Notes: generated from the letters alone by a model not told the origin. A DNA stretch of 64,000 nucleotides from CAYXVJ01 sp964558445 (GCA_964558445.1 CAZLEA010000005.1:24282-88281), one strand, 5' to 3'; counted from the first letter of the stretch, positions 1 through 9,109 are shown. Numbers and translations: made by a program.

Positions 1-1740
1 CAAGACTCCGATGCTGCCAAGTGGCTAGAAGCCGTCGGCTATAGCCTGGCACACGAACCCAATCCCGATCTCGAGGCCAAGGCAGACTCTCTCATCGAGC
101 TCATCGGGCTCGCTCAAGAAGATGACGGTTATCTGAATTCATACTTCCAGCTCCAGGCGCCGGAGGGCAAGTGGAAGAATCTGGCCGATTGTCACGAACT
201 CTATGTAGCCGGGCACTTCATCGAAGCAGCCGTCGCTTACTACCAGGGTACGGGGAAGACCGCTCTGCTCGACATCGTCTGTAAGTTCGCCGATTTGATC
301 GATCAAGTCTTCGGACCAAACGACGGTCAACTACGCGGTTATCCCGGTCATCAGGAGATTGAGCTCGCACTCGTTCGTCTCTGGGAGATAACAGGCGAGG
401 AGCGCTACCTGACACTTGCCAAATTCTTCATCGACCAACGCGGCCAAGAACCGAATTATTTCGTCCACGAACGAGAGCAAGACGATTACTATGACTACTA
501 TGGCAACAAGAAGAGCAAGCCTCTGTTGGAATATCATCAAGCCGAGAAACCGGTGCGCGAGATGCACACGGCAGACGGCCACGCCGTACGCGCAGTCTAT
601 CTCTATGCAGGTATGGCCGATGTCGCGGCAGCAACAGGCGACCAAGAATTACTCGATGCGTCGATCAGGCTCTACGACAACATCGTAGAGAAGCAGCTCT
701 ATATCACCGGCGGCATCGGTCAGTCCAATACACTCGAGCGTTTCTCCACGACCTACGACCTGCCCAACGATGCGAACTATAACGAGACCTGTGCCTCGAT
801 CGGCCTCGCCCTCTACGCGCTTCGCCTCGGTCAGATCACGAAGGAAGCACATTATCACGACACGGTAGAACTCGCACTCTACAACACAGTTTTATCCGGT
901 ATTGCTATGGATGGTAAGAGCTTCTTCTACGTGAACCCGATGGAAGTATGGCCTCACAACTGCCGTGAGCATACGACGCGCGGTACGACGAAACCTGTGC
1001 GCCAAGCCTGGTTTGGCTGCGCCTGCTGCCCGCCAAACGTCTCCCGTACGCTAGCCAGTCTCGGCCAATACATCTACGGCACAAACGATGATACTGTCTA
1101 TCTCCAGCAGTTCATCGCCAACGAGAGCACACTAACGCTCGGAACCGAGGACGTATCACTGAAGCTTAGCGGCTCCTACCCCTGGTCCTCGAGGCTCGAA
1201 CTTCTAAGTGACAGCCCGCGTGCCTACCGCCTCGCCATTCGCAAGCCTGCTTGGAGCAGCTATCTCAAGATCGATGGCGAAGACCGAGACACGGACAAGG
1301 GTTATGCCTATGTGGACATCCCCGCCGGCAAACATGAATTGCAGATCGATCTCGATATACAGCCTCGCTTATCTGCTTCACATCCCGAGGTGCGCGCCAA
1401 TCGCGGTATGGTAGCACTCAGCTACGGACCGCTCGCCTACTGTATCGAGGAAGCAGACAACGGGGAGAACCTCAACGCACTTCTGGTCGACACGAAGCAG
1501 GCACTGACCGAAGCCGGTATAGAGACAGTGAAGAAGGACGATCTGGGCGATTATCTCGCATTCCAACTACCCGGTTACCGCGAGACCTATCCCGAGTGGG
1601 ATGCACAGTCTCTCTATCAAGCGATCGATGACGAGCATAGCCAAGTCAAGTTGGATGAGACCCATCTGACCTTCATCCCCTACGCCTATTGGTGCAATCG
1701 CGAACCGGGCGAGATGCGCGTATGGGTGAGACGCGCTTAA
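1..1740 (+). CDS. GH127 beta-L-arabinofuranosidase, 5' end outside window
   Basis: The reading frame is open from base 1, so the N-terminus lies upstream; 579 residues are visible. The product should release L-arabinose from beta-arabinofuranosides, probably in the cytoplasm because the rest of the island imports oligosaccharides. Counting from the first visible residue, an ETC motif (Glu262, Cys264) and a CACCPPN motif (Cys342, Cys343) match the zinc site and cysteine nucleophile of the HypBA1 family, with near-identical spacing (78 versus 77-78 residues). Glu246 sits 16 residues before Glu262, as the family acid/base does. CHELY and GHFIEAAVAYY near the start are also family signatures. A strong terminator follows. 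Only the far N-terminus is missing; family assignment is secure, exact substrate is inferred. Confidence 0.93.
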   Translation, partial: QDSDAAKWLEAVGYSLAHEPNPDLEAKADSLIELIGLAQEDDGYLNSYFQLQAPEGKWKNLADCHELYVAGHFIEAAVAYYQGTGKTALLDIVCKFADLIDQVFGPNDGQLRGYPGHQEIELALVRLWEITGEERYLTLAKFFIDQRGQEPNYFVHEREQDDYYDYYGNKKSKPLLEYHQAEKPVREMHTADGHAVRAVYLYAGMADVAAATGDQELLDASIRLYDNIVEKQLYITGGIGQSNTLERFSTTYDLPNDANYNETCASIGLALYALRLGQITKEAHYHDTVELALYNTVLSGIAMDGKSFFYVNPMEVWPHNCREHTTRGTTKPVRQAWFGCACCPPNVSRTLASLGQYIYGTNDDTVYLQQFIANESTLTLGTEDVSLKLSGSYPWSSRLELLSDSPRAYRLAIRKPAWSSYLKIDGEDRDTDKGYAYVDIPAGKHELQIDLDIQPRLSASHPEVRANRGMVALSYGPLAYCIEEADNGENLNALLVDTKQALTEAGIETVKKDDLGDYLAFQLPGYRETYPEWDAQSLYQAIDDEHSQVKLDETHLTFIPYAYWCNREPGEMRVWVRRA

Positions 1741-1766
1741 GGCACTAAGCTGTTCTGAAACGAACT

Positions 1767-1812
1767 AAGCCGCACTGTTCTACAACGAGGTAGTACGGTG
1801 CGGCTTGTTTAT
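1767..1812 (+). terminator. Rho-independent terminator of the GH127 gene
   Basis: AAGCCGCAC (1767-1775) pairs perfectly with GTGCGGCTT (1798-1806), the stem continues inward with one mismatch, and GTTTATTT follows. It lies 27 bases after the stop and before the converging helicase gene. Confidence 0.85.
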
Positions 1813-1844
1813 TTGTGCAGTCGAGTCCTGATCTTGGATCCTGC

Positions 1845-2794
1845 CTATTTCTTCTGTGCGGGGGCGGGCTTGTTTCGACCTCTATGCGATCGATTCTGAT
1901 TCTCTCGCGGCGACCGATTCTGNNNNNNNNNNNNNNNNNNNNNNNNNNNNNNNNNNNNNNNNNNNNNNNNNNNNNNNNNNNNNNNNNNNNNNNNNNNNNN
2001 NNNNNNNNNNNNNNNNNNNNNNCGCCATGCTTGGTACGCGTGAAGACCAGAGCCGACTCGATTCCTCTATCCTCGAGCAGATCTAGTATCAAGTTCTTCT
2101 TGTTCCCCTTATCCACACGGTAGAGGTACTGATCGATGCTATCGACGGTGGAGGATACAGGGGTGACCTCGACTCTTGCGGGCTTGTGCAGAATTCTCTG
2201 TGCCAGCTTCGCGATATCGGGCGGCATGGTAGCCGAGAACAGTAGGGTTTGGCGCTCCTCGGGTATCAGCGTAATTATGCGTCTGACATCGTGGATGAAG
2301 CCCATATCGAGCATACGATCGGCCTCGTCCAGAACCAGAATCTCCAGATGACTGAGATCCACGATGCCCTGTCCCTGCAGATCCAGCAGGCGCCCCGGCG
2401 TCACAACCAGCACGTCAACGCCCCGTCTGAGACTAGCCTCCTGTGGCTTCTGCGAGACACCACCGTAGATGACGGCATAATCCAAATCGCTATTGGCACC
2501 GTAGGTACCGAAACTCTCATAGATCTGCAGCGCAAGCTCTCGCGTCGGCGTAACCACGAGTGCCCTGATCGGGCGATTACGTCTCTTCGACTTATGTTCA
2601 GCTGCAAGTAGTTGGATGATAGGGATGGCAAAGGCCGCGGTCTTACCCGTTCCCGTCTGCGCCGAGCCCAGCAGATCTCTACCACCGAGGACGATCGGGA
2701 TCGCCTCTTCTTGGATAGGGGTCGGGCTAACATAGCCTTCTTGTTTCAAGGCTCTAATAATCTCGGGTGCGATACCCAAGCGTTCAAATTCCAT
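1845..2794 (-). CDS. DEAD-box ATP-dependent RNA helicase (interrupted by assembly gap)
   Basis: RhlE/CsdA-type RNA helicase that unwinds RNA duplexes. Visible in order: Q motif PTPIQEEAIP, Walker A AQTGTGKT, PTRELA, TPGRLLDL, the DEAD box VLDEADRMLDMGF, SATMP, then the start of the second RecA domain (ALVFTRTKHG), where a 100-N gap (1923-2022) cuts in. The ATG at 2794 is chosen because AGGAGA lies 11 bases upstream. Beyond the gap one frame gives a basic tail (QNRSPRENQNRS, ending PAPAQKK) and stops at 1845-1847; this is the typical Arg/Asn/Lys-rich C-terminus of the family, so I take it as the true end. Roughly 130-150 residues of helicase domain 2 should be in the gap, meaning the real gap is longer than 100 bases. 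Confidence 0.9.
1923..2022. other. Scaffold gap (100 N) inside helicase gene
   Basis: Exactly 100 N, so a placeholder of unknown true length. The flanks share no overlap. It removes most of helicase domain 2. Confidence 0.99.
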
Positions 2795-2827
2795 GTATCT
2801 ATATTCTCCTGTCTGGCGAACCAAGAA

Positions 2828-2863
2828 GGCTCCGGTAGGTTCACGAGGACCTGATCCGGAGCC
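2828..2863 (-). promoter_or_regulatory. 5' UTR hairpin of the helicase mRNA
   Basis: On the minus strand GGCTCCGG pairs perfectly with CCGGAGCC, with an inner AGGT/ACCT stem. It lies between the predicted transcription start near 2870 and the ribosome binding site near 2810. There is no good U-tract after it, so it could be an attenuator, a processing site for the upstream GH43 transcript, or a helicase-sensitive leader structure. Confidence 0.5.
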
Positions 2864-2876
2864 GCTTAACTGATCT

Positions 2877-2885
2877 ATTATAGCA
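2877..2885 (-). promoter_or_regulatory. Extended -10 promoter of the helicase gene
   Basis: The minus strand reads TGCTATAAT, a consensus extended -10 element, just after the GH43 stop. No clear -35 is seen. It implies that the helicase has its own start of transcription. Confidence 0.5.
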
Positions 2886-2906
2886 CAGACGAATCTGCTA
2901 CCACCC

Positions 2907-3866
2907 TTAGTAGCTGCTGTAGTCGTCGATATCGAAGTCGAACGCCAGGATTCGATCGTAGGCCTCTTCGTCGATCTCGAGGATCGTGCCGTGCTTGAAA
3001 CCATAGGGGAAGGAGAACGCCTCATCTGCTCGTTTGAAGTCGGCTTCTCGGAAACTTGTGGCGACGAAGGGGACGTAGCCTTGGTCCGCTCCTTTGGCAC
3101 CATAGAAATCGAAGAATAAGCAGACTCTGCCATCTGCCGTACGCAGAGCAGTCGGCGCTTCATACAAGCCGTTCGCGTACTCACCCATGGATGTGTCGAA
3201 GGCCCGGACTCGCTCCCAGGGTCCCGTGATCCCGTCCGACCTCAGCAGAATCATGCCGGTGGGATTCGCCTCGCTCTTCACAAACAGGTAGTACTTGCCG
3301 TCCTCCTCGTACATGGCAGAATCGATGACGCCGCAATCGTCCTTCCGATAGAGACAAGCGGGTTCGCTAAATGTTTTGAAATCTCGCGTTCTGCTATAGT
3401 AGATGGCCTTCTCCCGGTAGTCGTCTTCAGCCACCGAAGAGGACCAGTGCAGGACATAGTCACCCGTATGACGATCGTAGATGATGTCTGGCGCCCAGGC
3501 ACAGCCCATGTCATCGGAGGCCACGCGAATCAGGCGCTGTTCATCCCAGTGGACGAGGTCATCGGACGACCAGATCGCCAGATGCTTGCTACCCTCTCTG
3601 GATATCTTCTCCCATGAGCTCTCATATTGGTTTCTGAAGCCGTAGGCGAGGCTGAGATCCGTCGATATGATGTGGTAGCGGCCATCGTGGACGCTTCGAA
3701 CAATAGTGTGATCGCGAACGCCTCGGTCACCATAATAGGCCCATAAGACCGGACGACCCGCGTTCACCTCTTCCCAGCTGAAGCCGTCACGACTCAGCCC
3801 GAAGTAGACTTGCTCGCCCTCGGGCGTCGTCTTCTCACGGAAATGCACGAATAAATAAGCTGACAT
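2907..3866 (-). CDS. GH43-like glycosidase (arabinosidase/xylosidase type beta-propeller)
   Basis: 319 residues, no signal peptide, so probably cytoplasmic. The sequence shows repeated short beta-blade signatures (VHFREKTTPEGEQVYFGLSRDG near the start, YHIISTD, WAPDIIYD, GDYVLHWSSS, YLFVKSE, YEAPTALRTADG) expected of the five-bladed propeller shared by GH43 and related clans. WAPDIIYD and YEAPTA are the usual places for catalytic acids. A GAGGAG ribosome binding site precedes the ATG at 3866. It is the last gene of the GH51-GH31-GH43 operon, 64 bases after the GH31 gene, which suggests removal of arabinosyl or xylosyl side groups. The GH43 subfamily and linkage cannot be read from sequence alone. 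Confidence 0.75.
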   Translation of the reverse strand: MSAYLFVHFREKTTPEGEQVYFGLSRDGFSWEEVNAGRPVLWAYYGDRGVRDHTIVRSVHDGRYHIISTDLSLAYGFRNQYESSWEKISREGSKHLAIWSSDDLVHWDEQRLIRVASDDMGCAWAPDIIYDRHTGDYVLHWSSSVAEDDYREKAIYYSRTRDFKTFSEPACLYRKDDCGVIDSAMYEEDGKYYLFVKSEANPTGMILLRSDGITGPWERVRAFDTSMGEYANGLYEAPTALRTADGRVCLFFDFYGAKGADQGYVPFVATSFREADFKRADEAFSFPYGFKHGTILEIDEEAYDRILAFDFDIDDYSSY

Positions 3867-3930
3867 ATTACACTCCTCATATCGTATGGCGAGGCCGAGA
3901 ATCTGCTTACTATCGGCCCCGACTTCTGTA

Positions 3931-5931
3931 TCACAAACTGAGATTCAGCGCGGCTGCGGGAGAACCCTCCTTGATGAAGATCGGCGAGTAAGCCAGAGGC
4001 GCCGCGGCCACAACTGTCTGTCCGCCCTCATGCACGCTGTTATCGCCGAGGGCTATCCAGCGGCTGCCCCCAGGCAGATACACGCTTCTCTCACGCGCAT
4101 CCGGCTCGGTCACCGGAGCGACCAGGATATCCGCACCGAACATATATTGATCCGCCAGATTCCAGCAGATCTCGTCGTCCGGATAGGAGTAGAACATCGG
4201 ACGCATCGGCGGTGCGCCTGTCAGATGCGCCTCCTCCATCAAGTCGCGGGTGTAGGGTCTCATCTGCTCGCGAAGCTCGATATGCGCCTTCATAATCTCA
4301 TAGGCTTCGTCGCCATAAGACCAGATCTCGTTATCGCCGCCCGTATGCAGGTAGGAGCGACCGTCCGGATAACTAAGCGGCGTGTAGGGCAGCCTGTCGC
4401 CGTGCAGTCTCATGACAGGACAGAAGGTGCCGTACTGGAACCAGCGCACGATCAGTTCGCGGAAGTCCGAATCGTTCGGATCGCCTCCGCTGAAGCCGCC
4501 GATATCGGTCGTCCACCAGGGGATGCCCGCCATCGCCATGTTGAGGCCCGCCACGATCTGGCGCTTGAAGTCCGTATAGTTCGAGTGGATATCGCCGGAC
4601 CAGACCAGCGCACCGTAGCGCTGACTGCCCGCCCAGGCACAGCGCACGAGGCTTACCGGGCGCTCCTCACCTACATCCTTCAGCCCCTCATAGAAGCCTC
4701 TGGCATAGTCTTGCGGGTAGATGTTGCCGACTTCGAGCACCGTGCCCTTCCGGAAACGGAAGTTGTCATAGTGATAGACGCCAAACTCGGGCTCTGCCTC
4801 ATCGAGCCAGAAGGTGCGGATACCGAGGTCGTAGTAATTCTGTTTGCACTTCTCCCAAACATAGGCTCTGGCATCCGGATTCGTCGCATCGTAGAAGACG
4901 CTCTCGCCGCCGAAGCGCATCGAAACCGGCACGCCACGCTCGACTTGAATCAGGTGACCGTCTGCCTTCATCTCCTCGAAATTCTCGCTTCGATAGTCGA
5001 TTTGCGGCCAGACCGAGACCATCAGCTCGATGCCGAGCTCCTTTAGCTCATCTACCATCGCCTTCGGATCCGGGAAGAACTCCTCTTCGAAGCGGAAGTC
5101 GCCCATGTAGGGCCAGTGGAAGAAGTCACAGACAATGAGGTCGATCGGCACGTCCCTTCGCCTATACTCACGCGCGACCTCGAGCAACTGCTCTTGGTTC
5201 CAGTAGCGCAGCTTGCACTGCCAGAAACCAAGTCCGTACTCGGGCATCATGGGGGCCATACCGGTCGCCTTACCATAAGCCGTCATAATCTCGGCAGGCG
5301 TGGCTGCGGCCGTGATCCAATAGTCTAACTGCCTGGTCGATTCCGCTTGCCACTGCGTCATATTGTTAGCAAAGGTCGCGGTGCCCACCGCCGGGTTATG
5401 CCAGAAGAAGCCATAACCACGGTTCGATACATAGAACGGTACGCTCGCCTGAGAGTTTCGATGTGCCAGCTCCAGCGTGCTGCCCTTCATATCGTAGATG
5501 CCCTGCTGGTACTGCCCCATACCGAAGATCTTCTCGCCCGGATTCGCTTCGAACGTGGCCGTCAGCATATAGTGACCGCCTTGCTTCGCGCGGAAATTCC
5601 TGGCATCCCAGACGAGTGCCCCGTGCCTGTCGATCTCCTTGAGGAGCAAGTCGCCCTCCGCATTGTAGAAGCTGAGCTCGGCGCGCTTGGCCCACGGCTC
5701 CTCCTTGGCGATCACCGTCAAGTTGCCGTTTACGAGCTTGGCACCGTCCTCGTAGATCTCGATTGAGACCTCGGAGGTCTCCGGTTCCAGGAGCGCATGA
5801 CGCCAATCCTCTGGTTCTTCGAGGCGCCTCGAGCGCACACGACAGCTGTGATTATTCCACGGTTCGACGATGAGAATTTCTCCGTTATACGTCCAGCGCA
5901 ATTGATTGCCCACGCGTTTGAATTGTCCCAT
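3931..5931 (-). CDS. GH31 alpha-xylosidase (YicI-like)
   Basis: 666-residue family GH31 enzyme, probably cytoplasmic, expected to remove alpha-linked xylose (or glucose) from oligosaccharides such as xyloglucan fragments. Catalytic nucleophile Asp377 lies in FWLDEAEPEFG and the acid/base Asp447 in VWSGDIHSNY. Downstream GLNMAMAGIPWWTTDIGGF is a strong family signature. The KLRYWNQEQLLEVAREYRRRDVPID block resembles alpha-xylosidases more than alpha-glucosidases. The start at 5931 is preferred because GAGGTG sits just upstream; an in-frame ATG at 5943 has no clear ribosome binding site. It is the middle gene of the GH51-GH31-GH43 operon. Confidence 0.92.
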   Translation of the reverse strand: MGQFKRVGNQLRWTYNGEILIVEPWNNHSCRVRSRRLEEPEDWRHALLEPETSEVSIEIYEDGAKLVNGNLTVIAKEEPWAKRAELSFYNAEGDLLLKEIDRHGALVWDARNFRAKQGGHYMLTATFEANPGEKIFGMGQYQQGIYDMKGSTLELAHRNSQASVPFYVSNRGYGFFWHNPAVGTATFANNMTQWQAESTRQLDYWITAAATPAEIMTAYGKATGMAPMMPEYGLGFWQCKLRYWNQEQLLEVAREYRRRDVPIDLIVCDFFHWPYMGDFRFEEEFFPDPKAMVDELKELGIELMVSVWPQIDYRSENFEEMKADGHLIQVERGVPVSMRFGGESVFYDATNPDARAYVWEKCKQNYYDLGIRTFWLDEAEPEFGVYHYDNFRFRKGTVLEVGNIYPQDYARGFYEGLKDVGEERPVSLVRCAWAGSQRYGALVWSGDIHSNYTDFKRQIVAGLNMAMAGIPWWTTDIGGFSGGDPNDSDFRELIVRWFQYGTFCPVMRLHGDRLPYTPLSYPDGRSYLHTGGDNEIWSYGDEAYEIMKAHIELREQMRPYTRDLMEEAHLTGAPPMRPMFYSYPDDEICWNLADQYMFGADILVAPVTEPDARERSVYLPGGSRWIALGDNSVHEGGQTVVAAAPLAYSPIFIKEGSPAAALNLSL

Positions 5932-5997
5932 AACACACCTCACATCTCGTCATAAAGGCCCACCAAAACGAGTCTGATGGGCCGGCGAATCTACTGT

Positions 5998-7503
5998 TTA
6001 TGCCTGTCTACCGAGGCGGATCATCTGCCAGGATCTGGCGGGCAGCTTGACTGTGACGCGGTGGCCGTCGATGACGGTACCGGAACCTGCTCGGGGCTTG
6101 ACGGATTCGATACCCGCCGAGTTCGTCTGGAGCATCTCATAACCGACGAGCTCTACGTGCTCGTTGACCACGAGGCCGCCGTACGCGTTTAGCTCGTATT
6201 CGGTCAAGACCTCTTCCTCGCCGCGATTGACAGCGAAGATCGTCAGCACATCCTCATCGCTAACCGATTGGTTATCCACGACAACCGTATCGACATACGG
6301 CACATCGGTGTAGAGCTTCGAATCATACTTCGGCGAATCCACGACGGCATTTAGCGCCGTACCGCGGCCGTAGCGCGAGGTATACATGTAGGGGTAGAAG
6401 GTGGTCTGCTTCCAGGCACGACCGCCGGTCTCCGTCATGATCGGTGCGATGACGTTGACGAGCTGTGCGAGGTTTGCGATCTTGACGCGATCCGCGTTCT
6501 TCAGGAGCGTGATCAGCATCGAGCCGACAAGCAGCGCGTCTTCGAAGGTGTAGATATCCTCTAGCTGGGGCGGTGCGACAGACCAGGGCTCGTGCTTGTA
6601 GTCGTTCGAGTGGAACCAGACGTTCCATTCGTCGAAGCTGAGCATAATCTTCTTCTTGCTATGCTTCTTACCGCCGACATAGTCACAGGTTGCGACGATC
6701 GTCTTGATGAAGTCGTCCATGTCGAGTGTGCGGCCGAGGAAGCTTGCCGTGTCCTTCTCCGCGTTACCGTAGTACTGGTGCAGCGAGAGATAGTCGACGT
6801 GGTCGTAGCTGTGCTCGAGCGCTTCCGCCTCCCAATCGCCAAACGTCGGCATCGCGATGTTGGACGAACCGCTGAGGACGAGCTCGATCGAGGGGTCGGT
6901 CCACTTCATGACCTTCGCGGCTTCGGTCGCCAGGCGGCCATACTCGTAAGCCGTCTTGTGGCCGATCTGCCAGGGACCGTCCATCTCGTTACCGAGACAC
7001 CAGAGCTTGAAGTTGTGCGGGTCCTTGACACCGTGCTTGATGCGAAGATCACTGTACTTCGATCCGCCCGGATGGTTGCAGTATTCGACGAGCTGGCGGG
7101 CTTCGTCCGCGCCGCGCGTACCGAGGTTGACGGCCATCATCATCTCGGAGTTAGCCTTCTTCAGCCACTTGGCGAATTCGTTGACGCCGATCTCGTTGGG
7201 CTCGGTCACGCCCCAGGCAAGCTCGAGTCGACGAGGACGCTCGGCGACAGGGCCGACACCGTCTTCCCAATCGTAGCCCGAAACGAAGTTACCGCCGGGG
7301 TAGCGGATGACCGGTACGTCAATCTCCTTGACGAGGTCCAATACGTCTTGGCGGAAACCGTCCTCGTCTGCCGTCGGATGTCCCGGTTCGTAAATACCTG
7401 TATAAACAGCACGGCCCAAGTGCTCGATAAACGATCCATAGATCCGCTTATCTACCTCTGATATGACAAAATCCTTGTGAATCTTAACAGTTGCTCGTTT
7501 CAT
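5998..7503 (-). CDS. GH51 alpha-L-arabinofuranosidase
   Basis: 501-residue intracellular exo-enzyme that frees L-arabinose from arabinoxylan or arabinan oligosaccharides. Acid/base Glu173 is in WCLGNEMDGPW and nucleophile Glu292 in MLSFDEWNVWF; YGSFIEHLGRAVYTGIYEP and VIRYPGGNFVSGYDWEDGVGP are classic family blocks, and the length is typical. The ATG at 7503 has GGGAGGAC nine bases upstream; an upstream in-frame ATG at 7536 has no such site. It is first gene of an operon with GH31 and GH43 and diverges from araR, so arabinose induction through AraR is likely. Confidence 0.95.
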   Translation of the reverse strand: MKRATVKIHKDFVISEVDKRIYGSFIEHLGRAVYTGIYEPGHPTADEDGFRQDVLDLVKEIDVPVIRYPGGNFVSGYDWEDGVGPVAERPRRLELAWGVTEPNEIGVNEFAKWLKKANSEMMMAVNLGTRGADEARQLVEYCNHPGGSKYSDLRIKHGVKDPHNFKLWCLGNEMDGPWQIGHKTAYEYGRLATEAAKVMKWTDPSIELVLSGSSNIAMPTFGDWEAEALEHSYDHVDYLSLHQYYGNAEKDTASFLGRTLDMDDFIKTIVATCDYVGGKKHSKKKIMLSFDEWNVWFHSNDYKHEPWSVAPPQLEDIYTFEDALLVGSMLITLLKNADRVKIANLAQLVNVIAPIMTETGGRAWKQTTFYPYMYTSRYGRGTALNAVVDSPKYDSKLYTDVPYVDTVVVDNQSVSDEDVLTIFAVNRGEEEVLTEYELNAYGGLVVNEHVELVGYEMLQTNSAGIESVKPRAGSGTVIDGHRVTVKLPARSWQMIRLGRQA

Positions 7504-7554
7504 CTTAGTCCTCCCGGGAATCATGATACATGCCAAATCGGCATACCTATCTGC

Positions 7555-7583
7555 ATCCTACGAATCCCCCTGTCGAATGTCAA
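7555..7583 (-). promoter_or_regulatory. Sigma-A promoter of the GH51-GH31-GH43 operon
   Basis: Minus strand TTGACA (7578-7583), a 17-base spacer, then TAGGAT (7555-7560). The -35 is perfect and the -10 has two mismatches. It lies about 50 bases before the GH51 start. Confidence 0.7.
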
Positions 7584-7602
7584 TGGACAAAGCTTCCATA
7601 TG

Positions 7603-7632
7603 ACAAGTTCATCAGGTGTACTCATACAAGTT
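7603..7632. promoter_or_regulatory. Candidate AraR operator: direct repeat ACAAGTT
   Basis: ACAAGTT occurs at 7603-7609 and again at 7626-7632, 23 bases apart (two helical turns), directly upstream of the GH51 -35 box in the araR-GH51 divergent region. ACAAGT resembles a half-site of the known AraR operator (palindromes with ACAAAT/ACAAGT ends). No perfect palindrome is present, so this is inference. Confidence 0.35.
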
Positions 7633-7853
7633 TAGGCGGATTATTTCTATTTCTCACCCAATTTACTCATATCTGCTCTGTCTCTTTGCCCCAAGCTGTC
7701 TAGATTGTTATAGATAGATAATTATACTGTGGTCAAAATACACCTTTGCCGACACAAGCGGTTCACAAACAATAGAAATCCGTAATTATTGCTACAGTTG
7801 TCTGCAATATCAATTGTTTGCAGAATAAGCTGTACGCCTATCGACTTGTTAGC
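7633..7853. other. Divergent intergenic region between GH51 and araR
   Basis: The whole araR-GH51 spacer is 420 bases and AT-rich. Apart from the two promoters and the ACAAGTT repeats I see only short dyads such as ACTTGTT/GCTTGTC near 7844-7857. No gene with a ribosome binding site was found. Confidence 0.5.
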
Positions 7854-7882
7854 TTGTCTGTTAATATCAGATCTTGTATATT
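7854..7882 (+). promoter_or_regulatory. Sigma-A promoter of araR
   Basis: TTGTCT (7854-7859), 17-base spacer, TATATT (7877-7882), about 40 bases before the araR start. Confidence 0.55.
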
Positions 7883-7923
7883 GGATATGAGCAGATTTAC
7901 TATATGACAAAGTAGGTATTCTT

Positions 7924-9006
7924 ATGACCCGTAAGAACAAGAAATTCATGATTCTGGCAGAGGAACTGCGCGAAGATCTGAAGGCCGTCAATTGGAAGGC
8001 AGGTCAACGCTTCTACTCCGAGAACCAATTATGCCAGAAGTTCGAACTGAGCCGCCAGACGGTTCGTCAGGCGATCGCTCTGCTGGAAGAAGAGGGTTTA
8101 CTCGTCAGCAAGCGCGGCAGCGGTACGTACGTCACCGAGAAGGCCGTGAGCAGTCGCAATCACCAGAGCCGAACGATCGGCGTCCTCGTAACCTATCTGA
8201 GCGACTACATCTTCCCGGTTATCATCAAGGAGCTTGAGAAGGTGTTTACCGCAGCCGACTACTACGTATATATCGCCTCGACGGGCAACTCCGTCAGTCA
8301 AGAGCGCAAGCTGCTGCAAGCTATGATCGAGCGCAAGGTCGATGGCATCATCTTGGAGCCGACGAAGTCCGCGCTGCCCAATCCAAACCTGGATCTCTAC
8401 CGCGACTTGCAGAACCAAGGGTATCCGATCATCTGCATCAACTCGTCTTATCCCGGTCTGAATCTGCCCCTCATCGCATTAGATGATGAGAAGGCAGGCT
8501 ACATCGCCACGAAGCACCTGATCGAGAAGGGGCACACGAAGCTCGGTGCCGTCTTGAAGTCCGATGACCTGCAGGGCCACCTGCGCTACGCCGGTTTCCA
8601 GAAGGCCATCATCGAGCACGGTGCAGAGCTCATGGACGAGCGCGTCTTCTGGTATACAACCGAAGATCTGGGCGATCTGGAGGGAGACGCGAATCATATC
8701 CTGAATCGACTGGACGGCTGTACCGCCGTACTCGGTTACAACGATCAGATCTCGCTTCGGGTGATGAACATGCTTGGCGATGCCGGCATCACGGTACCTG
8801 ATGATATCTCGATTATATCGATAGATGACTCGCGCTTTGCCAGCATTGGCGGCGTACCCCTCACCAGTGTGAGTAACCCCGCTAACGAGATCGGACGCAT
8901 GGCAGCCGAGAATCTGCTTCGCCTGATACAGGGGCAGAATATCAACGCGACGCGTATCTTCGAGCCCAAACTGACCGAGAGGCGCTCCGTAACCGCAATC
9001 GAATAA
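7924..9006 (+). CDS. araR: Arabinose operon repressor AraR (GntR-type HTH with LacI-type sensor domain)
   Basis: 360 residues. An N-terminal GntR winged helix (residues about 1-75; LCQKFELSRQTVRQAIALLEEEGLLVSKRGSGTYV) is joined to a LacI/periplasmic-binding-like effector domain (from IGVLVTYLSDYIFPVII onward, with IALDDEKAGYIATKHLIEKGH and ISIISIDDSRFAS). This fusion is the hallmark of AraR, which binds L-arabinose and represses ara genes. It lies between the arabinosidase operon and araA-araB-araD. The start codon ATG 7924 has only a weak ribosome binding site. Confidence 0.93.
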   Translation: MTRKNKKFMILAEELREDLKAVNWKAGQRFYSENQLCQKFELSRQTVRQAIALLEEEGLLVSKRGSGTYVTEKAVSSRNHQSRTIGVLVTYLSDYIFPVIIKELEKVFTAADYYVYIASTGNSVSQERKLLQAMIERKVDGIILEPTKSALPNPNLDLYRDLQNQGYPIICINSSYPGLNLPLIALDDEKAGYIATKHLIEKGHTKLGAVLKSDDLQGHLRYAGFQKAIIEHGAELMDERVFWYTTEDLGDLEGDANHILNRLDGCTAVLGYNDQISLRVMNMLGDAGITVPDDISIISIDDSRFASIGGVPLTSVSNPANEIGRMAAENLLRLIQGQNINATRIFEPKLTERRSVTAIE

Positions 9007-9012
9007 GATCTT

Positions 9013-9061
9013 GAACCGGTTCGCAAGAACATCAACTTGATTACTATTAGCAATCAGTAAT
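9013..9061. promoter_or_regulatory. Dyad elements upstream of araA
   Basis: GAACCGGTTC (9013-9022) is a perfect 10-base palindrome, and ATTACT (9040-9045) with AGTAAT (9056-9061) forms a second dyad with a 10-base spacer. They lie in the 103-base gap between araR and araA and may bind AraR or another regulator. No confident -35/-10 pair was found here. Confidence 0.3.
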
Positions 9062-9109
9062 AAATAGATAGATCACCACCGCATATCGCATGATTTAGGA
9101 GGACATACC

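Noticed and set aside
1745..1844. Helicase frame reading on through the GH127 terminator to 1745
   Set aside because: The frame across 100 N is arbitrary, and another frame gives a proper basic tail with a stop at 1845-1847.
3886..5046. 386-codon open frame antisense to GH31
   Set aside because: Opposite strand encodes clear GH31 motifs throughout; no ribosome binding site and typical shadow composition.
6592..7461. Long open frame antisense to the GH51 gene (289 codons)
   Set aside because: It mirrors a strongly conserved glycosidase, has no ribosome binding site, and its composition (Val/Asp/Leu/Arg-rich) is that of a shadow frame.
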